A stretch of DNA of 64,000 bases. Source: Calonectria ilicicola. Lineage: Eukaryota; Ascomycota; Sordariomycetes; Hypocreales; Nectriaceae. Below the pieces are notes generated by a model. The model was not told the origin of the DNA. It was given only the letters and a program-made list of their open reading frames with translations, and searched no databases. Of the stretch, positions 1 through 11,350 are shown one piece after another. The position numbers were made by a program, and so were the translations under genes. Position 1 is the first letter of the stretch. Every line of letters begins with the position of its first letter. Location: assembly GCA_020809705.1 (NCBI GenBank), contig CP085831.1, positions 5,270,001 to 5,334,000 of the forward strand, read 5' to 3'.

Positions 1-2019
1 TTGGGCCTTGAAGAAGCCCAACTTGGACCCCACGAACCCAAATGTCTATGATTACAATGTTCCCACTGTCGTTCAGGAGAAATACGTCTCCATTAGAAAA
101 CCTGCACCTGGGTTTGAAGGTCCTATTAAAAATGCCTTTTATCAGTTTTGGGCCCCTGATGGCTATTCCAGCCTTGGAGATGAGAAGCTGGAAGAGTTCA
201 AGATCACCCAGAGCGAAGTCGATCTCAGCCAGGTAGATTCCAACATCGATACAAGCAAAGGCAAGCCGAAGAAAACTATCATTCCTGTAAGTACATTCTT
301 GCAAGCGTGGGGTTGAAGTTTTCTGTGCTGAAATTACTAGTATAATCTCTCCAAGAAGACAGTGCGACACCTCAAGCATGAAGATAAAGACCACCCCAGA
401 GTCGATGAGTGGGTGAAAGGTGAACAAGACAGCAACGCAATCGCTGGGATGATGCGAGACTTTCGATACGGTAACGTTACAAAGCAGTCTACTGATCTGG
501 TTAAGCCCGAAGACGTGCCCAAGAAGGGTAACTTCACTGCCAGTCTGCGAGACGCGTTTTATCGAATCTTGACCATTACAAATTTCGAGGATTTTGCGAG
601 CAAGCGATTTCCTGATGAGGGAAGCCAGGAACAGCAGAGGAAGGATTACGCCTATGACTCCTCTGAACATCTCCATGATGTTATGCACTTGTTCTGTGGT
701 GGTTTCCCCAAGTTTGTTGATGATACACACACTCTAGCCATCATGGGCCACATGTCTCACGTGCCCGTTGCAGCATTTGATCCCATTTTCTGGCTTCACC
801 ATTGGTAGGGTTTGTCGCACACGCCGCCAGATATTTTAACTAACATGAAAAATTAGCAATGTTGATCGCCTGTTTGCTCTTTGGCAGGTTCTCCACGACA
901 ACCAGAACGAGCCTTGGTTCAACGGCTCCGATTCCAGAGATCGTGACCCTGGCAACTTTGGAATTTCCCGCTGGCACCCTGACCGGCCTGAGGACAACCT
1001 CAGACCTTTCCACTTCACCGACGAGGGGGAAATTGAGAAGTCGTACCACACTTCTTATACGGTTCGACGCACAACCCAGCTGGGTAACACGTATCCCGGT
1101 CTTGAGAAGTGGAAGCACACAACCGATGGCGAGTACAACGTCGAAAAGCATCGCAGGGCTCTAGCATCCATGCTGAACGGCATGTATAATTCCTCGCGCG
1201 ACGCCACCTACAAGTTGAAATTCGACCCGAATTTGACCACCGATGCCGACAATGTAGCCCGCAGCGTGTTGGAAATCCAACGATCGAGAAAAGAACCTGG
1301 GCTACCAGATGAGTGGCGCGCAAACGACTATGTTATCAATGTCGTCTATGAAAGGTTGGAGCCCTTGAATCAACGTTCAACATGCTTGCGCTAACAGAAA
1401 TAGGATGGCTCTCGAAGGCAAGATGTTCACTGTCGACTTCTTCATTGGCGAGCCGCCCGAGCATTGGTCGAAGAATTGGGACAAGAACAAAGATCTTGTT
1501 GGTAGAATTTTCAACTTCACTGCTGCTGGCGACATTAGCGGCAACGATAAATCCAGCGGTAGCTGCGGCAAGTGTGAACAACAGGCCAAGGACAAGACTA
1601 GAGCTTCCGGTCGCGTTGTTCTCACCAACCCTCTCATCACACGCTTCCTCAACCAGGAACCTACAACTGGCAGCGGTGAAATTTTGAAGGGTATGGATGA
1701 CAAAAACGTCACCGAATTTCTTTGCAACAACTTGCATTGGCGGGTTGTGTGCATGGGCAACGTCGTCAATCCCGATGAAATTCCCAAGAAAATCCCCTCT
1801 CTGCTTGTCTCGGTTGCTTCTGGTTGGTCGACACACTATGGCGATCGTAGAAAGATGTCGACTTTTGGCGATTATGAGCCTCGTTTTGTGGTTACCGCAA
1901 AGAAGAATGGCGGTGCAAAGCCCTGCAATAAGCTCTATGAAGGCGATGAGCGCAGGATTGCCGAGGAAACCAAGGATGTCGCTACCAGCACCACAGTGAC
2001 GCCAGAGCAGGAACCTTGA
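1..2019 (+). CDS. Tyrosinase (type-3 copper polyphenol oxidase), 5' partial
   Basis: Oxidises monophenols and o-diphenols to quinones, the entry to melanin-type pigments. The window opens inside the gene. Exons read as 1-286, 356-804, 857-1354 and 1404-2019, joined by 49-69 nt GT-AG introns that keep one frame. The CuB site is visible: an HxxxH pair (codons at 674 and 686) and, at 797-802, an HH inside FDPIFWLHHCNVDR, a motif split by the second intron. The CuA histidines should lie upstream of base 1. After the catalytic core comes the fungal tyrosinase C-terminal domain (from about 1404), starting with TVDFFIG and containing a CxxC (SCGKC, near 1560-1577), the motif linked in fungal protyrosinases to copper loading and latency. 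No C-terminal membrane anchor is seen. Family assignment is firm; the N-terminus and any signal sequence cannot be judged. Confidence 0.92.
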
Positions 2020-2138
2020 GGTTTCTATTTTTTTAGTTCATTTATTCATAAGGCTAGACCCTCATTTTAACCCAAATACAGAAACCCGCTTCATGATATC
2101 TTTATTTCCACCCATAAAACCATTTCCCTGCCAATCCA

Positions 2139-4160
2139 TCAAAGTAGTGTCAACCATGTTTCATGCAATCTGCCCCTCGAGTCCGTATCAGATAGCCGCC
2201 TAATCGCTTCTCCGTGCATAATATTATAAACATAGCATTCGCCGACAATGAGATAACCATTTTCCACGCCTCTCAGCAAAAAGGGCACATTTGCGCCAAA
2301 CAGAACAGACACCTGGTCTCCAACTTTCATGCCATTCGCAGGCCCAACTCCAATCATTCCAGACTTTGTAGTAAAAATCACGTGGCTAACAAGCGTAGCG
2401 CGGACGGCATTGACATAAGGGGCAGCTTCCCCATTTTGCGCCAATTTCTCCAAATCCGTCAGCGTCTCTGCGGTGAAGGCATTTGGAAGACCAGCCAAAG
2501 GTAAGACGTTGCCAAGTGCTCTCCAATTCATCGCCTGCGAGAGGAAAGCAGCAGAAAAATTGGCTAGGTTGGATTCGGCGTCGACTGGATATCCTCTCCA
2601 TTCTAAACCTCCCGTCAGCGTCATAGCAAGAGCTTGAAAGGCTTCTCTTGTCGACATTGCATTCTCTGCGGCATTCTTGCTAGATTGATGCGCAATCATG
2701 GACGGGGCAAAGTTCCAACAAAATGAATTCGTCTCGTCGGAAAAGACGGCCGTAACTTCGTCAACTAAAATTCCTCGAGATTCCAGTGTCGATTTATCAC
2801 TAAAGAGCCGAATCTGACGGGGCCTTTCCGCCCCGCATTGAAATTCTGCGTGAGTCATCATAGGTCTCAAACTGTCAGGCGCAGAGAGGTGCCACGTCGG
2901 AACCCATGACGGTAGGACCAAACTATGACCAACACTGGACAGGATAGCAAGCGACATGTCTGAAAGAAGTATCAATCGCGCAAGTTCTTCGTAAACTGCG
3001 TGAATATTTTTTTCATAATTCGGAACAATCTTTTCTGCTATGGAGTCCGTTGTTGGAAGGCCGGAAAGCGCATAGATTCTGTCGTGGCCACTTTTGCAGC
3101 CAAACTTTCTTGTGAGCTGCAAAAGCTGGAGAAATGAAAACTCCAAAGGCGGGAGGAATGTCTGGGATTCGGAAATTCGGTACATAAAATAGGCGTTTAC
3201 GACGCCTACTGGAATTGACTGGTATTCTGAAACAGCACTTTGCATGCGAGAGAGGGACGAATCTGACTGATTGTCCTTGATAATTGCTGCCGCAAGGCCA
3301 ACCCAATCCCAGGGTATCTCGTAGCCTCCCCACATAACGGTGACACTCCGAGCTAGGGCAGCTTCCTGGATGACCCAGGTTCGGGTGAACCACCCGCGAT
3401 TAAAAAGTGGGAAGACTTGGTTAAGAAGAGTTTGGTCGAAATCTCGTCCAGGCTCACCGAAAACCTGCTCAGAGGTTGGGGTGGTATATTCCGCCTTTGT
3501 CCCATGATGGCCGTTTTGAATCAGCCACAAGTTGACGATTGAACATACTCCAGAAAAGGCCGATGAAATGGTTTCTGAAAATAGTTCCGGTCGACTTTGG
3601 TTCTGCACATTTACATCGTCGTTCAAGCCAAGCCACACCACCACGCGCCAGGCCTTTGCAAAGATCCTGTCCATCTTTTTCACCTGTTGGCTCTTTTCTG
3701 TTTGGTTGTCTTGGTTTATACAAATGGCATCGGCCCATACAGTTCTAGGTTTATTCTCCATCCGGAGTCGTCGCAAGGCGTCGTATAAATTGCGGCGTAT
3801 GGACAGCTTGGAGTCATTTACGAGAATCTCCACAGGTAGCTCATTTGGGCCATCCTTGACCCAAGTATACGACAATGCTTCATATTTTCCCTCGTTTTCT
3901 TGCAGCTTGTACGCCCGTAAAGAACATTTGAGGGGCTCATCTTTTCCTGGGAGGATCTGCAATAGTCTGATGCTATCGGGTGTCAGAAGGGGTGTATAAA
4001 TATTTACACTCGATGCAGCCGCCACAGGGAGAGAATATGCACGCTGCAGTGAGCTAAAGGGGTTAGGGCTTGCAGGAGTGCCCCGGCCAATTGAGCCCGG
4101 TGCTAAAAAGGGATTCTGGCTCTCCGCAGGCGCATTCGAAACAGATAGTCTCTCCCGCAT
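2139..4160 (-). CDS. HET-domain protein (heterokaryon incompatibility type)
   Basis: A single-exon gene of 673 residues if started at 4160. The frame stays open to 4376, but the extra 72 residues lie over a degenerate tandem repeat and do not look like HET protein sequence, so the ATG at 4160 (MRERLSVSNAP) is preferred. The HET domain spans roughly residues 85-260: YEALSYTW, then WADAICINQDN, then RGWFTRTWVIQEAA. The C-terminal part ends with the tail common to this class (GYLIVGECYVYNIMHGEA). HET proteins act in fungal non-self recognition and can trigger cell death of fused cells; the specific partner is unknown. The same tail occurs in the broken HET gene at 18.5 kb, so the two are probably related copies. 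It faces away from the histidine kinase across a 2.6 kb spacer. Confidence 0.9.
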   Translation of the reverse strand: MRERLSVSNAPAESQNPFLAPGSIGRGTPASPNPFSSLQRAYSLPVAAASSVNIYTPLLTPDSIRLLQILPGKDEPLKCSLRAYKLQENEGKYEALSYTWVKDGPNELPVEILVNDSKLSIRRNLYDALRRLRMENKPRTVWADAICINQDNQTEKSQQVKKMDRIFAKAWRVVVWLGLNDDVNVQNQSRPELFSETISSAFSGVCSIVNLWLIQNGHHGTKAEYTTPTSEQVFGEPGRDFDQTLLNQVFPLFNRGWFTRTWVIQEAALARSVTVMWGGYEIPWDWVGLAAAIIKDNQSDSSLSRMQSAVSEYQSIPVGVVNAYFMYRISESQTFLPPLEFSFLQLLQLTRKFGCKSGHDRIYALSGLPTTDSIAEKIVPNYEKNIHAVYEELARLILLSDMSLAILSSVGHSLVLPSWVPTWHLSAPDSLRPMMTHAEFQCGAERPRQIRLFSDKSTLESRGILVDEVTAVFSDETNSFCWNFAPSMIAHQSSKNAAENAMSTREAFQALAMTLTGGLEWRGYPVDAESNLANFSAAFLSQAMNWRALGNVLPLAGLPNAFTAETLTDLEKLAQNGEAAPYVNAVRATLVSHVIFTTKSGMIGVGPANGMKVGDQVSVLFGANVPFLLRGVENGYLIVGECYVYNIMHGEAIRRLSDTDSRGRLHETWLTLL

Positions 4161-4180
4161 GGTAGGGCCCAGCGGTGCGT

Positions 4181-4640
4181 TATGATTAACTTGTTGGTTG
4201 GATTGATCGCGATCAAGGACGAAGGCGCAGGCTATGTCTAAGTCAATACAAAGGACCGAAGGAATTATCCATTCATAAGTGCATACATTGTTGCTGTGGT
4301 TGCATGGCCATTCTATGAATTGAGTTTGACGACGATGTGTCATGATTGGATTGTTGGTTAGGTAAGTCGCGTTCAAGAATGAACCTAGCTATACTCCAAT
4401 TAATACGAGAGGTAAAAACTATAATCAAACCCAATGTACATACACTGTTGTGGCATCGCTTGCACAGCCATTCTAGGCGTTGTGCTCAACGACGCGGTGT
4501 TGTCATTGGCTTGCCGATTGGGTTGGTCACGGTCAAGAACGAACCTACTGCCTTTGCCCTTGTTAGTATGAGATTCAGCAACAGCGAATACACGTACCCT
4601 GTTGAAGCTGTTGTCCAGCTAGCCTGTGCACGCCGACGCT
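4181..4640. repeat. Degenerate tandem repeat, three copies of about 160 bp
   Basis: Three diverged units start near 4181, 4338 and 4501. Each opens with a version of a GATTGG/TTGGTTGG segment followed by a (G/C)GTCAAGAA(T/C)GAAC-like stretch. About 100 bp later each has a version of CACTGTTG...GCATGGCCATTCTA. Copies differ by many substitutions. The array overlaps the open N-terminal extension of the HET gene, which argues that this extension is not coding. Confidence 0.55.
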
Positions 4641-6772
4641 GGCACGCCGCCGCTCACGATCCGATCCATCGTTGAATGGAAAAGGCGCGAAAGGGTCCAT
4701 TTCGGAATTGAACGACCATTCATAAGCCCTTGTTCCTGATAGTAAGGCAGGAGTAACATTTCAAATAGGTACAAGGGCTATTTTGCAACCATACCAGTTT
4801 TTGTTATTTTTAATTTCAATCTTCTGCTTCTTTGTCCAAGCGCCATTTCAGCAGATCTTAGCTGGAGCGGATGCTGTCGTGGCGCGACACGATTGGCTAT
4901 TTGTTGACGGCTGAATGATACGAAACAATGGGTCACGTTACAACCAACACAATTCCCACCTAATTTTAGCACAATTTACCCCTTGACGCCAAACATTTCC
5001 AGAGCGTTTAATAGCACATCCAAAGTAGAAATAGATTTGCATTGTTTTTCTCACAGTATGAGTATCTGCATAGCAGGTTCGTGTACCGTTCATACAATCA
5101 ATGCCACACCAGCGATGATAAACATGGACCATACCAGAACGAAAGCAAAGTCCAATAATAAATAAGGCGAAATACGAAAACAAAAGTCTCATAGGTTTCA
5201 TATTAACACCAATTCTGTGAAACCTTATTACAATTGTGGTGGACAAAGTATTTGTGTATTCTAATCACCCCTGGAGACACTTCGTTTCTCAGCTAAAAAA
5301 TAAGCATAAATAATCACCGATGTTTGACATTTTTTCTGATTAATTTCATAAAATACTTTTATTTGTATTTTCTCTCATCTTATATTATGATCATTTTTCT
5401 TGCCATCCTCAACACTCAAAATCGATGATCATCTTGACGCGTTTTTGCAGTTGGTCACGTGGTCCGTCACGTGTCAAAAGTTGAATCTGGAAAACTTCTT
5501 CATTTTTTTCCACAAGAACACATATCGAGGGAATTAGGAACAAACCTTGTCATAAATAAGATCATGGTAGATCAAATTTTAAAATGAACTGGCTCCGTTT
5601 ATTTTTCCATGCTACCCTTGTGATAGAGACGCCAAGATCCGTTCCAGTCTTGATCACAGGTGGCGCTTTTGCAGTGCGATGGTGTTGGTCTCGCTTGATA
5701 AGCGGAAACAAGTTGATACACCGCAAGTTAAGGCTTCCGGCAACCTTGCATACTTATTTCTGTGACAATTTTACTCCAGAATAGAAAATCCACAGTATTA
5801 AATGTCAGTGTCAACATCGCCCTATCAAAATTCGCAGTCATCAGCTCCACTCACATCAGCTACCCTACAGGTTCCCATGTTAGACCCTGTGGATGCTTTC
5901 AGCCATCCACCATCTAGATATAGATTTCTTATCGGTTGAATAATTAGTTTTTAATTTTTAATTTGAGTATTCCTCTCTTTTACTTTGCTATTTTTGAGTG
6001 GTTGGGACGTACCGCGTTCTTGCGGTCTGCACACGGCTATGAGTACTGCTACATTGGATTAATGCCCTGAGATTATTCCAGTACGGGTGAGTCTTAAGTA
6101 ATCCACTAAGAATTATCAATCATTTGATCATAGATATCTCAGCCTATTTTGAAATTTACATTCCGAGATTTTCCCATATTGTATGCCGCGGAGTCCGTTT
6201 TGTAACCAAAGGGTGGCGTCTTCTCGCCGAGCGGCCGAGCCGGACTGATTCATGGTGGATCCGCCGGGAACCCCATTTGGATGGGATTGGCTTGTTGGTA
6301 CCAGTGGGGTTCTGTGCCTTGCAATCTTGGCGTTCGTGGTCAGCTTTTAGTGCATGCACAAGAGGTTGGTGATCAAGTGATCAGGGGACCAGCGGTGCTG
6401 TCGTGGGAATGTGATGATGTATCTGCATGTCAACAACAGGACTTTCTGTGACGACCTTGCGCAATCAATGTACAAGACGAATACATGCTTCCGATAGATA
6501 CGCGCTATCAAAAACGTTGCGGCTGGTTGCCGAACATCCCCACTCTAGCAGGGGATTGGTAATGGGCGCTAATACAAAGACGATTCCTCAGCACCCGTTG
6601 GGGAATAAGGGAGCCCACAGCACCAGACTGCAAAGGGCAAAAGAGGGGCTCAAGTGCAGGGAGACATGGGCATGGGCGACCCAGAAAAAAACATTTCTCA
6701 ACGTGGTTCTAGAACCAGAATTGCGGCGCTGCAAACATCTCAGTCGGCTTCATCTTCGAGTCCGACGACACA
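4641..6772. other. Intergenic region, no gene recognised
   Basis: AT-rich spacer between the divergent HET and histidine kinase genes. Open frames here are short and resemble no known family. It carries a close pair of CACGTG sites, listed separately. The part next to 6773 probably holds the promoter and leader of the histidine kinase. Confidence 0.5.
5456..5473. promoter_or_regulatory. Paired CACGTG (E-box) sites
   Basis: Two perfect CACGTG palindromes, at 5456-5461 and 5468-5473, are spaced 12 bp start to start. Such hexamers are the usual binding site of bHLH regulators. The close pairing makes chance less likely, but the target gene is not clear: both flanking genes start more than 1 kb away. 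Confidence 0.3.
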
Positions 6773-9700
6773 ATGTCGACCTCGGCCGAACTTCAGCGTG
6801 AACGCGAGGTCCACGGCCACCTGCAGAGCTGGCACGCGGCCCAGGGATCACCTCGCAATGTCGCCTTCAACGTTGACAACATCCCCGGCCCGTCCACCGG
6901 CGTCGGATACACGCCACAGGCTTCGCCGGATAAGGCGCTCTCGGCTTTTGCGCAGCTGGCTGTGCTGAGACTCAATGTCAAGCGCGCCATGGTGTCTCTG
7001 ATTGACGACACGACAGAGACAATCCTTTCCGAGGCAACCCGGAACCTCATGATCGGAGACTTGTGCGCTGCGGCCAAGGCGGCCAAGGCGAGCGGCGTCA
7101 GCAACACGATAAACAGCTGCCGAAGCACCAGCAATGACTTGTGGCGTACGTAGAAAATCCTGCACTGTGGAAGAAGATGACCAGTTAGTTCTGGATTCCT
7201 TTTGGCTTCCGCCGGCTCTCTCTCGATACAGGCTGTGCTGTGCTTCATTTCATCACTTTGGCCGGATTGATTGATTGATTGATATGCTGACAATTTGAGT
7301 TCTGGATAGTCGGCTCCTCCACCCTGTCCCGCGAGGACGGCATTTGTGGGCATGCCTTGACGGGCACATGCGTCGCTCGCGATCCCGATGGCTCGACATA
7401 CACGGCCGCGGGCATGGTGGTGCCCGATTGCACTCTTGATCCGCGTTTCGCGTCGCGGCCTTACGTGGTTGGCAAGCCCAACATACGCTTCTACGCCGGC
7501 GTCCCCATCATCTCGCGCAAGGGTCACAAAATCGGCGTCTACGCCGTGACCGACAAGAGCCCACGCAATGGACTTACCATTGACGAGTTGCAGTTTATGC
7601 AGAGCGTTGCCCAGGCCGTCATGGACCATTTGGAATGGGCACGCGACCGGGTCGACCACTTCAAGGGCCAGCGAATTGTGCGGGGCCTAGCAGCCTTCAT
7701 CGAAGGATCATCCACTGTCGGCACAGATGTGACTTGGATCAAGGACAAGGAGGACCAAACCTTGCGTCCACCGCTGATGACTGTTGGCAGGTCGAGACGC
7801 TCGCCGTCTTCTCAAAAATTGCAATCCTTGCACGCCGCTGAAAGAGAACCCCAGCATGATGCAGCCACCACCACTACTTCTACTTCTACTAATCGCCACA
7901 ATGCGATGCCACCGCCCGCTAAAAAGGAAAAACCAAAGGCCGATAGCCTTTCTCGATTGTACCGCCGCGCAGCTGAGGTCCTTCGTGAGTCGACGCTCGC
8001 CGACGGTGTTGTTTTATTTGGTGCCACATCTTCCAACGCCAGACCAGTCAGCCACGACAGCAGATCGGGTGGATTCCAATCATCAGACGAGGATGATCGG
8101 TCGGTACCTGTTCCCTCGGGATCCGAAGGCATCGGAATGGAGAGCTCCGACTCTGATACGTCGCCAACCGCCAAACCTTGCAGACTGCTCGCATACTCGC
8201 TCGAGGATGAGCGGATACACGAAAATATCGAGAGTGGTTCGGCTCTATCAGTGGGCACACTTGAAAAATATTTCACTCTGTTCCCCAAAGGTAAAGGATT
8301 TTCTTTCTGTGAAAAAGGTAGAGCCCTTTCTTCCGAAGATGATAGTGCCAGTGACCGAGATTCTATCGGTCGTGCCGAGGACCTGGGAATTGGTCAAAAC
8401 GGAAGCATGCCGCGTCCAAAGGTGAAAATGGACCACAAGGAGCTTCTCAAAAAGATACCGGGAGCAAAGGCGGTCATCTTCGTTCCCCTGTTTGACTATG
8501 TTGAGGATAGGCTTGCTGGTGGATGCTTCCTCTGGAGCTCGGTCCCGGGACGTATGATTAATCTGGATAGAGATCTTTCATATCTTCGCGCATTCGGCAA
8601 CAGCATTATGAGTCAAGTTGCCCGTATCAACAGCCACAAGAATGATACAGCCAAGACAACTTTCATCGCCAGCATGAGCCATGAATTACGCAGCCCTCTT
8701 CATGGAATCCTTGGCGCCGCCGAGTTTCTCAAGGACACCGAGACCGACTTGTACCAGGCCGATCTCATTAATTCCATTTTTACGTGTGGCAGGACACTCC
8801 TGGAGACGTTGAATCATGTTCTTGATTACAGCAAAATCAACAAGCTTGGCTACTCACATAGGAAACGAGGTTCCAGGCAACAAAAGCTCGAAGGATTGAG
8901 TTCCGGATCCATCGAGAGCTTGAATATGTCGGGTGCCGTGGATCTGGGTACCCTTGTCGAGGAAGTGGTTGATGCTGTTGCCGCCGGTCACACCTTTAAA
9001 AACCTCACTCGCACATACGTTAATGGGGTATCTAAAATTAGGACAGGCGACCCAACAGACATGCTGCCTGCCGTTACCTTACAGGCTGCTCCGCCAGCTG
9101 ATGACAGCGTGACCGTTGTGTTGGATATTTGCCCCACAACATCTTGGATGGTTCGGACACAACCTGGCGCCCTTCGAAGAATCATTATGAATCTGTTCGG
9201 CAACGCATTAAAGTATACAACCAGAGGACATGTCCTTGTTTCTCTGCGCGGACAAGTGAGGGGCGACGGGTCAAAGATTGATGCTATAATCAGGGTTGTC
9301 GACACCGGAAAGGGCATGTCAGAGGAATTCCAACAAAACCGACTCTTCCTCCCATTCAGCCAAGAGGATTCATTCCAGCCTGGTACTGGATTGGGATTGA
9401 GCATCGTCAAGCAGATCGTCAAATCACTCGGTGGATCATTGGATTTGACCTCTAAACAGCACAAGGGAACTGAAGTGAATGTACGACTGCCACTGGTCCA
9501 AGTTCGCGAGGAGGCAATGCAACAGCCTGACAGGACGATGCAAGATATCGCAGAAAAGACGAAGGGTCTACGGCTGATGCTCGTGGATACACCAGACAGC
9601 TCTGAGTTATCATCCAGTCCACAAATCCGCTTGCGCAATCAAATTCTTGCCGAGACTTGCTCGAATTGGTTCAACATGGACGTGGTAAAAGAGGGAGACA

Positions 9701-10695
9701 TTAATGAATCAGAAGCTGACATCTATCTGTACTGTGAACCGCCACCTATCCAGTCACTGGAGAAACAACTACTCGATCCTCAGCGAATGTCGGGCCATAC
9801 GAGCAACAAGCCCATGATTATTGTTTGTCCAAGCGCGGAAGAAGCGGCCAACGTATCGCAAAACCATGTCAAGTCGCTCGCTAAATTCTCGCAGATTATT
9901 GAAGTGATTCCACAACCGTAAGTCACCGCGTCACCAAGAGAAGCTATGTAAGCTGTCGAAACTCGGCTAACTTGAATTAGATGTGGTCCTAGAAAATTAG
10001 CCAATGCATTCAAACATTGTCTAGAGAGAGTGCAGAAGTTGGCTGAAGAGGCTGCCAAAGCACCGAAAGTGGTGGAACCTCCTAAGGCACCGGAACCAGT
10101 GATTGAAGTTAACACCACGGATCTGAAGCCAGCGGCAACATGCGTAGTCACGATTGTCCAAGCAGATTCGCCAACTGAACCCAAAGCCGAGGAACCAGCT
10201 GCATCATCACCACAGGCTGCGAATGGCACGTCAGACCCAGCTCCCGAGAAGCCAGTCGAGGAGCAGCCGAAACAAGCTGCAAAAGAAAAGACAACCCGAG
10301 TTCTTCTTGTTGACGATAACACAATCAATTTGAAGTTATTAGTCATGTTTATGAAGAAGTGCGGCTTCGAGTACGAAGAAGCTGAGAACGGGCAGATTGC
10401 AGTGGACAAGTTTAAAGCGGCCAGCTGCATTGGCCCACAGTCTCCATGTCCTGACAACCAACGGTTTGACTTTATTCTGATGGACATTAGCATGCCTGTA
10501 ATGGATGGCATCGAAGCGACCAAGCAGATTAGGGCCCACGAGCGCGAAAATAAGTTGTCTCTCACGAATGTTATTGCTCTCACCGGCCTGGCGAGCTCTG
10601 ATGCACGACGCGACATCATGTCAGCAGGCGTCGATGTTTTCTTGCCCAAGCCGGTCCGCTTTGCAGAGCTGAAGAAGATGCTTACGTCGAGATGA
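6773..10695 (+). CDS. Hybrid histidine kinase (GAF-HisKA-HATPase-REC)
   Basis: Cytosolic two-component sensor, about 1231 residues. Exons are 6773-7145, 7310-9917 and 9981-10695, and both introns preserve frame. Domains in order: a GAF-like sensor (about residues 45-230, with GICGHALTGTCVARD and YAGVPII); a low-complexity Ser/Asp-rich linker; HisKA with phospho-acceptor H582 in SMSHELRSPLHG; HATPase with the N box (IIMNLFGNALKY, about 749-760), G1 (DTGKGM) and G2 (GTGLGLSI); a Pro/Ala/Glu-rich linker; and a receiver with the acidic pair in LLVDDN, phospho-acceptor D1162 in LMDISMP and K1217 in LPKPV. All catalytic residues are present, so it should phosphorelay to an HPt protein as fungal hybrid kinases do. 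No transmembrane segment is visible. The ligand and exact fungal HK group are not assigned. The first intron contains a short GATT microsatellite (about 7265-7282). Confidence 0.93.
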
Positions 10696-11350
10696 CAAGC
10701 TATACGAGGTATTGTATGATATGATCTGAGTAATGTAGTTTCGCTCAATTTTATAGAAGGCCGTAATTAGAAAATTAGGTGTCCATAGGATGTATTTCAA
10801 GGGTTTTAACTAAACTAACTTTCAGTCAGTGGATGTCGTACGGTCTCTGTACACACTGCTTTCTATGCCGGACAGCAGTTACCGTCATTGCCCAACTTGC
10901 CTCACATTCTGAATGAGTACCTGGCCTTAGGAGGATGGTTCTTCTTCATTCCGCGATGTATCATGAATTAAAAATCTTATTCCATTATCGTATGTGAAAT
11001 TTGAGCGTTGTAAACCTGAGCATTAACTCTTGAATTTTGACTCCAAATTTTAATCCAGTTCTTCATTGCAAGAACCCCTCATCTTACGTGGACCGCAGCT
11101 ACCCCTGCTGGACAAGGTCGACTTTGATTGGCTTACATCAATTATTATTCCGCCTGTTCTGACCGCCTGATCATTGTCTGCCTTAAATTGTACCGATTTT
11201 AGATTTGATATTGCCTCATAGTATTGATCTGCTGTCGTCCATACGTCGTGGCCGCCGTCTAATCGAATTTAGGCCTATTGAATAAGTTTTTTGCTTTAAA
11301 GAAAGTAAAATCTAACCAAATATTGACAACAATAGTCCTTGGCCAGCTTC
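10696..11350. other. Intergenic region
   Basis: Holds the 3' end of the histidine kinase transcript and the promoter of the NACHT gene. I see no gene, repeat or clear site in it. Confidence 0.5.

Noticed and set aside
4161..4376. N-terminal extension of the HET protein to 4376
   Set aside because: It overlaps a degenerate tandem repeat and does not resemble HET proteins; the ATG at 4160 is preferred.
7264..7282. GATT microsatellite
   Set aside because: Short and intronic; similar small runs occur near 24895 and 40986, so nothing specific is inferred.
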